Below the pieces are notes generated by a model. That model searched no databases. It was not told the DNA's origin and saw only the letters and a list, made by a program, of their open reading frames with translations. 64,000 nucleotides of DNA from assembly GCA_965247565.1 (NCBI GenBank), contig CBDFHF010000002.1, positions 372,001 to 436,000 of the forward strand, given 5' to 3'. The stretch is from CBDFHF01 sp965247565. Lineage in GTDB: Bacteria; Pseudomonadota; Gammaproteobacteria; Methylococcales; Methylomonadaceae. The position numbers and the translations under genes were made by a program. Shown here in pieces: positions 27,068 through 34,964 of this stretch (position 1 is its first letter; every line of letters starts with the position of its first letter).

Positions 27068-27342
27068 TTTTTTTTAAGCCATTCCAATTCCATATTAAGC
27101 TGTCCAATCTTGGCGTACAATCGCTCTGGATCACTTTGCGGGTCGGCTGTCTTGAGGCCATGTTTTGCGTCAAACAGATGGCTGGCATTTTCCAGTAATG
27201 CCTTTTTCCAAAGACCAACTTGCGTCGGGTGCACTCCAAATTCTTGGGCTATCTCGTTGACTGTTTTGCTACCTTTCACCGCTTCCAATGCTACTTTTGC
27301 CTTTTGGGCACCAGACATAATCCTACGCTTCTTTTCACTCAT
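27049..27342 (-). CDS. IS3 family transposase OrfA, HTH protein
   Basis: A 97-residue protein with a helix-turn-helix (K-A-K-V-A-L-E-A-V-K-G, T-V-N-E-I-A-Q-E-F-G-V-H, Q-V-G-L-W-K-K) typical of IS3 OrfA, which binds the terminal repeats. A leucine-zipper-like tail follows. Near the end, CTT AAA AAA AAG contains the heptamer A-AAA-AAG at 27067-27073. On a -1 slip translation continues into OrfB, the normal control of IS3 transposase synthesis. Start is supported by an AGGTAGG site. Confidence 0.9.
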   Translation of the reverse strand: MSEKKRRIMSGAQKAKVALEAVKGSKTVNEIAQEFGVHPTQVGLWKKALLENASHLFDAKHGLKTADPQSDPERLYAKIGQLNMELEWLKKKSGISP

Positions 27343-27588
27343 TTGTGCCTACCTAATTGAGGATAGACACCATCTTATACTGCTGTCTGTTTTTTGGGGA
27401 CCACTATACCCTTAGTCATTTAACAGGCGCATACAATTAGAAACAGCTGAGGAGAAAAGCATCTTAAGTATCAAAAATTAACAATGTACCCATTAATGTT
27501 GAATTATGGTTAAACTCGGCGGATTCAAAACCGAACAGACCGTATTAACATGCAATTGGCAATCTCTCATAGATGAAGGATCAAAACA

Positions 27589-30500
27589 ATGATTACAACT
27601 GCCAGAGTGTTTACTGCTAGACATCTCCAGTCTCTATTACTTCAATCAGCGTGGCTTTGTCTAGCGCTATTGGTATTCTTAATACCTATATCAGGATCAG
27701 CGCAAATCGCTGTGACAAGTCCAAATGCAGAACTATCTAAATCCCTACGTCAGGGATTGAACCTACCATTCATCGCCAATAATGGGCAAGTCGATCCCAG
27801 CGTTTCATTCTATGTGCAAACCTTTGCAGGAACGGTTTTCATCACACAGACCGGCGAGATGGTTTATTCCCTACCGCCTCTTAAATCGGGCAAGCGCGGA
27901 TGGACCCTCGTTGAGCGCTTTGACCAAGGCACGCCTAAATTGGCAGGTGTCGACCTTAGTCACACAGAAGTTAACTATATTCAAAATCGGGATGGCAATG
28001 CCGAGACACAGCGTGCTGAGGCTTTCGAAGGGGTGAGCTTGGGTGAAGTTTATCCAGGTGTATCAGTCGAGTTACGTGCGCGCGGACAAACTTTCGAAAA
28101 AATTTATACGGTGGCCCCCGGCGCGAAGACTGAGAGTATCCGTATGTCAGTAGACGGAGCGAAAGAACTAACAGTTGATAAGAAAGGCAATCTAGTTGCA
28201 ATAACAGGCAATGGTCCAGTCGAATTCAGCGCCCCGTTGGCTTGGCAGATAAAAAATGGGAGGAAAGAGGCTGTTAAGGTAGGTTACATTGTTCAAGCTA
28301 ATCGTTATGGATATGAACTGGCCAATTATGATAGAACCTTGCCTGTAATAATTGACCCTCTAGTCCAGGCCACCTACTTAGGCGGTAATGGAACTGAAAC
28401 TGCTGTTGGTATTGCAGTACATCCGCAATCAGGAGAAATTTATCTTCTAGGACAGATACAGCATCCCGGTAAGGGATTTACCAATACATTTCCTGGCACT
28501 ACGGGCGGATGGCAGTCTGAGATGGTGAGTTCCAATGCTTACTTTCTGGCTAGGATGTCAGCAGACCTAAAAACCCTTATAAATGCTACCTTCGTGGATA
28601 TACCTTATGCCGTACTTGACTACATGCAAATCCATCCAACGACAGGCGATATTTACATTTTAGGTGTCTCAAGCCGCGTTGATTTTAAACTGCCAAATAT
28701 ATCAGCGACTTCGCCACCAGCCAACGGCCAACCTTTTTTAATTAAATTCTCTAGTGATTTAACAAAAATTATAAAATCGACTTCCTTAACGACTGGCTGG
28801 CAGTATGGTGAAGTCAATAAATTGCGGTTAGCAAAGCTTGTATTTCATCCTGTTAACGGTGACATATATATAGTTAGCACTACGTTCAACACTAACCCCA
28901 CATATGCTAATGTATTAAGGGTTGCAGCAGATTTAACTTCATATTTGGTAGAGAAACGCATAGGGGGTTCTCATGCGAATACTGGCCGCGGAATTGCAAT
29001 ACATCCTATATCGGGGGATGTATACATAACTGGAAAAACCAACTTTACCGATTTTCCGTCTACGAGCGGAGGGTTTCAGCCGCAGAATAATTCGATTCCG
29101 GCGACTGGAATTCAACCAGATGCCTTCATAGCTCAGCTTTCTGAAGATTTAAATACAATCAAACAGGCAACCTATATAGGTGGGACATTGGGTGATGAAG
29201 GTTATGACTTACAATTTGATCTAACGGCTGGAGATATATACATACTGGGTCAAACCTTTTCGCCTGATTTTCCAAAAATGAATGGCGGTGCTTTTACCAT
29301 TGGAGGAATAGGAGAAAAGTTTTTCATTTCGCGGATATCTGGCGATCTCAGAACCCTAAAGCAAAGTACAATTGAGGGTGACGCGATTTTTCAATATTTT
29401 TATGATGACAGATTGTATATACACCCTGCCACAGGAAATGTGATTATCTTCAAGGAACGCCCACATCCTATCCATGCTAGAATCTTTTCACCGGACTTAA
29501 CACACGCTTCTGATTTTTTCTCATTATTAACTGACGAATTTGGAGACGGGTTAATAAGAAACGATTTAAAGCGCATTCCTCCGGCTATGAATTCACAATC
29601 AGGTGAAATTTATCTTTTTGGTAATCAACCATTTATTGGTCTAACGTTACATTCTAAATTACCAACTGAAAATGGATTTCAAATCTCATCACAAACTGAC
29701 TTTGGCGGTCAGCCTGATGTTTTTGTAGCACAATATAAGCTTACCGAAACGAACAACAATGTATCTTCGGTAGTGCTGCAGCCCACAGAGCTCGTTTTCG
29801 GTAATGTGTCTATTGGTAACTCTGCTACCCTACCGATCACTATCAGCAACACAGGCAAAGGGACGCTCCAGATTGGTACGATCTCTGACCCTGATGGAGC
29901 CTTCAGCAAAGTCGGCGATGGCTGTACCAACATGACGATCGCTGCCGGTGGAGAGTGCACACTGCAGTACAAGTTCGCGCCTGTAACATTGGGCTCAATC
30001 ACTGGTGCGGCTAATGTGAACTCAAACGACCCTGCCAACGGAAAGTTTGGAATAGCATTGAGTGGTACAGGGGTGGATGGTGCGCAGGGTGGGGTACAGG
30101 TGATTTCTCGTACCGAAGTCGGCGCTGGTGCGCAATTGACTTTAAATGGTCAAGGGTTTACATCCCGTAAGGGTAAAGTCATCGTCGGCAGAAAAACAGG
30201 CCTTGTTACTCGATGGTCCGATAGCGCCATTGTATTTAAATTGCCTGCTTTGAAGGCTGGGGCGTATCCGGTCAAGGTAATAACTAAAAGTAAAGTCACT
30301 TTCAAAACATCGACGATTAACGTTCATCTACCAGAGATCGAAAGCCTTAATAGTTTTAGTGGAACTTCCGGTGATACCATTACTATACGTGGCAAATATT
30401 TCGGCGCAGCTAAGCCAAAAGTATTTTTGAAGTCTGGGAATAAACAAAAAGCCTCAAAAATACTTAAAGGCTATTCCGATACCAGTATTAACTTCAAAAT

Positions 30501-30591
30501 TCCAAAGAGAACTAAATCAGGCACTTATCAAGTAGTTATTACAAATAGTGCGGGGAGTAGTGTGTCCAACGTCAACTTTATGGTGCAATAA
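27589..30591 (+). CDS. Large exported SBBP beta-propeller protein with choice-of-anchor D and IPT/TIG domains
   Basis: A 1000-residue protein. A long N-terminal signal region (about 1-38, ending S-G-S-A-Q) is followed by a DUF7948-like domain (N-N-G-Q-V-D around 64-69 to about 260). A chain of SBBP-type beta-propeller repeats comes next (repeated Y-L-G-G, G-x-I-Y-I-L-G and H-P-x-x-G-D-I-Y patterns). A choice-of-anchor D Ig-like domain lies at about 725-830 (V-F-G-N-V-S-I-G-N-S-A, then C-T-N-M). Two IPT/TIG domains end it (about 843-1000). This architecture belongs to cell-surface or secreted proteins of unknown function. It lies directly beside the IS3 element, in the most accessory part of the window. 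Confidence 0.78.
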   Translation: MITTARVFTARHLQSLLLQSAWLCLALLVFLIPISGSAQIAVTSPNAELSKSLRQGLNLPFIANNGQVDPSVSFYVQTFAGTVFITQTGEMVYSLPPLKSGKRGWTLVERFDQGTPKLAGVDLSHTEVNYIQNRDGNAETQRAEAFEGVSLGEVYPGVSVELRARGQTFEKIYTVAPGAKTESIRMSVDGAKELTVDKKGNLVAITGNGPVEFSAPLAWQIKNGRKEAVKVGYIVQANRYGYELANYDRTLPVIIDPLVQATYLGGNGTETAVGIAVHPQSGEIYLLGQIQHPGKGFTNTFPGTTGGWQSEMVSSNAYFLARMSADLKTLINATFVDIPYAVLDYMQIHPTTGDIYILGVSSRVDFKLPNISATSPPANGQPFLIKFSSDLTKIIKSTSLTTGWQYGEVNKLRLAKLVFHPVNGDIYIVSTTFNTNPTYANVLRVAADLTSYLVEKRIGGSHANTGRGIAIHPISGDVYITGKTNFTDFPSTSGGFQPQNNSIPATGIQPDAFIAQLSEDLNTIKQATYIGGTLGDEGYDLQFDLTAGDIYILGQTFSPDFPKMNGGAFTIGGIGEKFFISRISGDLRTLKQSTIEGDAIFQYFYDDRLYIHPATGNVIIFKERPHPIHARIFSPDLTHASDFFSLLTDEFGDGLIRNDLKRIPPAMNSQSGEIYLFGNQPFIGLTLHSKLPTENGFQISSQTDFGGQPDVFVAQYKLTETNNNVSSVVLQPTELVFGNVSIGNSATLPITISNTGKGTLQIGTISDPDGAFSKVGDGCTNMTIAAGGECTLQYKFAPVTLGSITGAANVNSNDPANGKFGIALSGTGVDGAQGGVQVISRTEVGAGAQLTLNGQGFTSRKGKVIVGRKTGLVTRWSDSAIVFKLPALKAGAYPVKVITKSKVTFKTSTINVHLPEIESLNSFSGTSGDTITIRGKYFGAAKPKVFLKSGNKQKASKILKGYSDTSINFKIPKRTKSGTYQVVITNSAGSSVSNVNFMVQ

Positions 30592-30839
30592 GTCGGGTGG
30601 CCGGGTCGGGGGGGTACATTTTTTCGCCCCCCTTCTACGTTTTCGCACACCAGTATTTTGTAGTGAAACAGTTTGGAAACCGGCTGTTCTCTTTGTTGTT
30701 CGTCCTTCGCATATAGAGCTTCCCTTTAGCGAAACGCCATAAGTGAAGTCGATAGCGATAATTTTGACTTAATTTCAAATTCTTGGTGTTTAAGCAATAG
30801 AGTTTAGGACAAAAATTTCCGCTTCTGGGAGAGATAGCC

Positions 30840-32435
30840 TTGAACATCAATCAGACAACGCAACAAATCTTAGCTCACGCCCTGATTACAGCGCTTTGCA
30901 AGCCCCCCGCTTATCATCATGAAACCACAGCTATTCAGCTCATTGAAACTCATATTTCCTGGGTGTTACTGACCGGACGCTATGCCTATAAAATCAAAAA
31001 GCCGGTCAATTTCGGGTTCCTGGATTTTTCCACTCTAGAAAAGCGCCGGTTTTATTGTCAGGAAGAATTAAGGCTAAATCGCCGTCTAGCGGCAGATTGG
31101 TATCTTGAGGTAGTGCCGATAACCGGGCAAGCTGACTGCCCTAAAATGGATGGTGCAGGAGACGCGATTGAATATGCGCTTAAAATGCTCCAATTTCCTT
31201 CGGCACTCACATTGAAAGAGCTTACTGAAAGTGGCGGACTGGATGTTAATGAAATAGATCAGATTACCGATATTGTTGCCAGTTTTCATAGCTATATTGA
31301 AAAAGCTGGAGAACAGTCCCCTTATGGCGAAAGTAGGGACATCAAACATTGGTTTGATGAGAATTTTTCCCATATTAGGCCTTTGCTGAACGATGGCCTT
31401 CAGTTAACGCAACTTGAAACCATCCAGACCTGGAGTCACGCCGAATGGGCGAACAAGTCGCCACTCATACAACAACGCAAACAACAAGGCTATGTGCGCG
31501 AATGTCATGGCGATTTGCATTTGGCTAACATGACTGTTGTCAATGACAGGATCGTCCTATTTGACTGCATCGAATTTAATGCCATGCTACGTTGGATTGA
31601 CGTTATCAGCGAGGTAGCGTTTTTAGTGATGGACTTGATCCATATGGGCTATGACGGCTTTGCCTACCGCTTTCTCAATCACTACCTTCAGCATACCGGT
31701 GACTACGGCGGGCTGGCTTTAATACGCTATTATCTCGTTTATCGTTCGATGGTGCGGGCTAAGGTGGCCATATTGCGGAGCGCCCAAAGCCCTGATACTG
31801 CCGTCTGTGCCCAAGCCCGAACTGAGTATGAAGTTTTTGCCAAGCTAGCCGATCGCCTTGTTAAAGCCGCCCAGCATCAGCCGATGCTAATTATTACCCA
31901 CGGATTTTCAGGATCTGGGAAATCGACACTTGCCAGTCAACTAGCGGAACGAATTGGCGCAATACAGATACGTTCGGACATAGAACGCAAACGTCTGTTT
32001 GGTCATCCCGCCCTCAAAAACACGGCAAGCGCAATTGATAATGGAATTTACACGCGGTCAGCTGCACAAAAGACATATCAATACTTGGCCGAACTGGCAA
32101 AACCGGTACTTAAAAGTGGTTGGTCGACAATTATCGATGCGACTTTCTTAAAAGTTGAACAACGAAATTTGTTTCGGCAACTTGCCAGGGAATGCCAGGT
32201 GAAGTTTGTAATTATCGACTTTCAGGTTTCGGATGAAATGCTACAAAGTCGTATACGATTACGAAAAAATGATGCATCAGAAGCAACCATTGAGGTTTTG
32301 CATCTTCAGCAGCAATCAGCCGAGCCGCTCTCTCTCGCTGAACAAAAAGATGTGATCAGCTTTAACACTTCAACTGACAACATGCTGAAAAAAGTGTTGA
32401 TTCATCTCGAAAATTTAAAACTGCCATTCAAATAA
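30840..32435 (+). CDS. Bifunctional aminoglycoside phosphotransferase-like / P-loop kinase fusion protein
   Basis: A 531-residue protein from TTG 30840 (a GGGAGAG site lies before it). The N-terminal half is an APH/choline-kinase-like domain: T-G-R-Y-A-Y-K-I-K-K-P-V-N-F-G-F at about 42-57, catalytic H-G-D-L-H-L-A-N-M around 223-231 and F-D-C-I-E-F-N. The C-terminal half is a P-loop kinase with G-F-S-G-S-G-K-S-T near 355-363 and I-R-S-D-I-E-R-K. The same two-domain fusion is widespread in Proteobacteria; the substrate is unknown, and small-molecule phosphorylation is inferred. There is no resistance context here, so drug modification is not implied. Confidence 0.85.
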   Translation: MNINQTTQQILAHALITALCKPPAYHHETTAIQLIETHISWVLLTGRYAYKIKKPVNFGFLDFSTLEKRRFYCQEELRLNRRLAADWYLEVVPITGQADCPKMDGAGDAIEYALKMLQFPSALTLKELTESGGLDVNEIDQITDIVASFHSYIEKAGEQSPYGESRDIKHWFDENFSHIRPLLNDGLQLTQLETIQTWSHAEWANKSPLIQQRKQQGYVRECHGDLHLANMTVVNDRIVLFDCIEFNAMLRWIDVISEVAFLVMDLIHMGYDGFAYRFLNHYLQHTGDYGGLALIRYYLVYRSMVRAKVAILRSAQSPDTAVCAQARTEYEVFAKLADRLVKAAQHQPMLIITHGFSGSGKSTLASQLAERIGAIQIRSDIERKRLFGHPALKNTASAIDNGIYTRSAAQKTYQYLAELAKPVLKSGWSTIIDATFLKVEQRNLFRQLARECQVKFVIIDFQVSDEMLQSRIRLRKNDASEATIEVLHLQQQSAEPLSLAEQKDVISFNTSTDNMLKKVLIHLENLKLPFK

Positions 32436-32832
32436 ACAACCTAGGGCTGAATGCTTTGGTGGTATATTTTGCTGGGTGGCCTCTGGCGGGTACATACGCT
32501 GCACCCCAATTAGCTGACAATACGGCCACGCGAATGCTGAGTAGCCTTTGTGTAATTCGATTCAGGATATCAAGATCTGAAAAGAACAGATTTCGTGATG
32601 CGCCACTCAAGCTTGTGTTAATTGGAATAATAAATTCCAATTCAATTTTCATCAGCAAAAACCTGCCATTAACATCTCAAATCCAGTTGTTCGTCACTAT
32701 CCTGTAGCAATAGATCTGTTGTTAACGATAATTTCTCTGAAGATTTTTATAACGCCGGTAGTTCTGTATCAGAAACTGGTAATAGTCGCTAGCTCTTCAC
32801 TTAGCGTAACTTATAAACAGCAGGAGAAAATG
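32436..32832. other. Intergenic region before SPFH gene
   Basis: 397 bases. Overlapping short frames on both strands have no recognisable sequence and poor starts. The last bases hold the AGGAG site of the SPFH gene. Nothing else can be supported. Confidence 0.4.
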
Positions 32833-33777
32833 ATGAATACCTTAATTATCTGCGCTATCACCATAGCCATATTTGTATTTTTAGTACCGTTCCGTATTGT
32901 TAAGGAAGGTCATGTTGCTGTGGTCACTTTGTTTGGCCGTTATCGCCGAGCATTAAAGCCAGGGTTTAATTGGCTATGGCCTTTAGAATCCACAACCACG
33001 CTAAGCATTCAGTCGCAGGTAGTCGATATGGAGTTTCATGCCATTACCAAAGACCAAGCCAATGTTGAGTTTAATTGCACTTTACTGTTTGAGGTAGCCA
33101 ATAACCAAGACGATACGGTTCGTCGCGCCATGTTCTCTTTTGCTGATTTCAATGCTTTTATGTTATCGATGCGCCGGCTCGTTGAAGATGAAACCCGTTC
33201 ATACGCCGCTGGCAAACGCCAAGCGGAGTTGATTGGTATGTCGCAGGAGGTGGTTGCCCTGATCAGAAATAATGTCGAAGTACGACTTGCTGAGTGGGGT
33301 TATCGCATTATTGAACTCCGCTACCATAACTTAAGTTTCGACCAACAGGTCATGGAGTCTATGGCTAGGGTGGTCGCCGCAGTAAATGAACGCGAGGCGG
33401 CTGAACATGAGGGGCAAGCTTTGTTCATTCGAAAAACTAAAGATGCCGAAGCCAATGGCGCATTCATTCACATTAATGCCGAAGCCGAGCGAGTTGCCTG
33501 GAAATTGCGCGGACAAGGGCTAGCTGAATTTCGCCGTGAAGTGGCAAGTGGTGTGCATGATGCCGTTGAAGAACTAACCTCTGCGGGTTTAGATCCAAAC
33601 TATCTTTTGTTTTTTATGTATACGGAATCGCTCAAGCATATTGCAGAAAACTCCAAAGCAGGCAGCACAATTTTTGTTAATACCCACCCAAGTATGCCAA
33701 AAGACATCATGGAGAATATGGCGACTTTCTATCGCAACACTGACGTGTCCAAAAATAGCACTAACGTGGCTCTTTAA
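32833..33777 (+). CDS. SPFH/Band 7 domain (stomatin-like) membrane protein
   Basis: A 314-residue protein with an N-terminal membrane helix (about 2-17) followed by an SPFH domain (R-I-V-K-E-G-H-V-A-V-V-T-L-F-G-R, L-K-P-G-F-N-W-L-W-P and a long E/A-rich helix around 190-240). I chose ATG 32833 because AGGAG lies six bases upstream; the adjacent ATG at 32830 is closer than usual, and longer upstream frames have no site. SPFH proteins form ring-like oligomers in membrane microdomains. It is followed after 55 bases by another membrane protein gene on the same strand, so they may be co-transcribed. Confidence 0.85.
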   Translation: MNTLIICAITIAIFVFLVPFRIVKEGHVAVVTLFGRYRRALKPGFNWLWPLESTTTLSIQSQVVDMEFHAITKDQANVEFNCTLLFEVANNQDDTVRRAMFSFADFNAFMLSMRRLVEDETRSYAAGKRQAELIGMSQEVVALIRNNVEVRLAEWGYRIIELRYHNLSFDQQVMESMARVVAAVNEREAAEHEGQALFIRKTKDAEANGAFIHINAEAERVAWKLRGQGLAEFRREVASGVHDAVEELTSAGLDPNYLLFFMYTESLKHIAENSKAGSTIFVNTHPSMPKDIMENMATFYRNTDVSKNSTNVAL

Positions 33778-33832
33778 AAAATGAGTATTTGGTTTACCAA
33801 TAGAACCGTTTTAGCTGAACAAGGCATGGATT

Positions 33833-34735
33833 ATGGAAAAGCACCAACAGATAATAAATGATCCTAAAAGTTGGCCGAATCAAACCCCAACCGTAAACGA
33901 GGCAAAACGCAATATCAAGCATACAGTTATCTTTATCAGTATTGGATGGTTTTTTTTGATTCTTGTCTTTCTGAATTCTGATAAAGACGGCACGGAAATG
34001 CTGTTGCTTGCTGTTTTTGCTGTATTTTGTCTCTATCTGACAGTGGTTGAAATACCTAAAACCATAAAGACATTGTCGATAGCCAGAGAACTCGATCGAG
34101 ACGGTATCGAAGTAGAAGGTATGTATATTGGCAAATGGCAAGAGCCATTTGAAGAAAGTACAAGTTTGGATTTTTCTGGCTATCAATTCAGTTACAGGAA
34201 CAGGCGATGGAAGGGCAAAATAATAGACTCCGAAAATGCTTTTCAGATTGGCAACTATGCGATAGTTCGTTTTTTGCCAAGAAATCCAAACATCTCAAAA
34301 ATTCTGTCGAATTCCAACCGAATTCTTCGAAATGAGCATATCGATCTAGACAACAAACAAAATCGAGATACGGTGATGACGAATGGCCCGATTGGAAAAT
34401 GGCGTGCGGTACCGAGTACTTTTTTAGTGGTGATGGACGATTGGTTTATTTTCCGTAGTGATGGCTCTGGACGTTTTACCTCACAAAGCGTTATGAGCGG
34501 CGATTACTCGCAAGACTTCCGTTGGCGAATGGCAGAATACGGAATCTTGCAATGTCAGATTGTTTACAGTCACCCCGATCTCGGCTCTGATGGTCAGTTG
34601 GAAGAACCGATTTGGTTTAATTTACCTATGCAGATCGAGCTTTACTCGACTGATACGGGGGCTTATTGGGTGTTACGTGAACAAGGCAGAAAAGGCTTTT
34701 GGGACTCTTTCACCCCGCTGATACCGGAACACTGA
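33833..34735 (+). CDS. Two-TM protein with DUF3592-like domain, hypothetical
   Basis: A 300-residue protein with two membrane segments (about 31-46 and 55-72). The region that follows fits the DUF3592 pattern (D-G-I-E-V-E-G, Y-Q-F-S-Y-R-N-R-R-W-K-G-K and V-R-F-L-P-R-N-P). The C-terminal 120 residues (W-R-A-V-P-S-T, then W-F-I-F-R-S-D-G-S-G-R-F-T and W-R-M-A-E-Y-G) look like an extra beta-rich domain that I cannot name. The second domain would lie in the cytoplasm or periplasm depending on topology. It follows the SPFH gene closely. Function unknown. Confidence 0.5.
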   Translation: MEKHQQIINDPKSWPNQTPTVNEAKRNIKHTVIFISIGWFFLILVFLNSDKDGTEMLLLAVFAVFCLYLTVVEIPKTIKTLSIARELDRDGIEVEGMYIGKWQEPFEESTSLDFSGYQFSYRNRRWKGKIIDSENAFQIGNYAIVRFLPRNPNISKILSNSNRILRNEHIDLDNKQNRDTVMTNGPIGKWRAVPSTFLVVMDDWFIFRSDGSGRFTSQSVMSGDYSQDFRWRMAEYGILQCQIVYSHPDLGSDGQLEEPIWFNLPMQIELYSTDTGAYWVLREQGRKGFWDSFTPLIPEH

Positions 34736-34964
34736 CTGGGTATTGAAAAGTAATACTTGAATGAGTCAGCTAAGTTAAATTAAAACCGTAAACGTCTACT
34801 TTTACGCCGTTGTATCAGTAGACTAATGACATGGCTCTAATTGCTTAAAGCAAAAAACTCCACGGTGTAACTTTTTAATGTGTCGGAAATTGTAGAGAAA
34901 CCAGTAAACTTTTATAACAAGAGAATGACAGTTTTTAGTTCAACGGAAATTAATAGGTAACTGA

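Larger units (their letters stand above)
26080..27409 (-). mobile_element. IS3-family insertion sequence
   Basis: Contains orfA and orfB of the IS3 family with a slippery frameshift site between them. The ends match as GTATAGTGGACCC (26080) and the complement GTATAGTGGTCCC (27409). These share 12 of 13 bases, then diverge and rejoin at CAGACA. No clear target duplication flanks it, so the true ends could be a few bases inside. The element looks intact. Confidence 0.8.

Noticed and set aside
30603..30632. G-run/C-run pairing after the SBBP gene as terminator
   Set aside because: Only a homopolymer stem of six pairs without a following T-run; weak evidence.
32428..32707. Overlapping short frames on both strands
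   Set aside because: No ribosome sites, no recognisable sequence, and mutual overlap.
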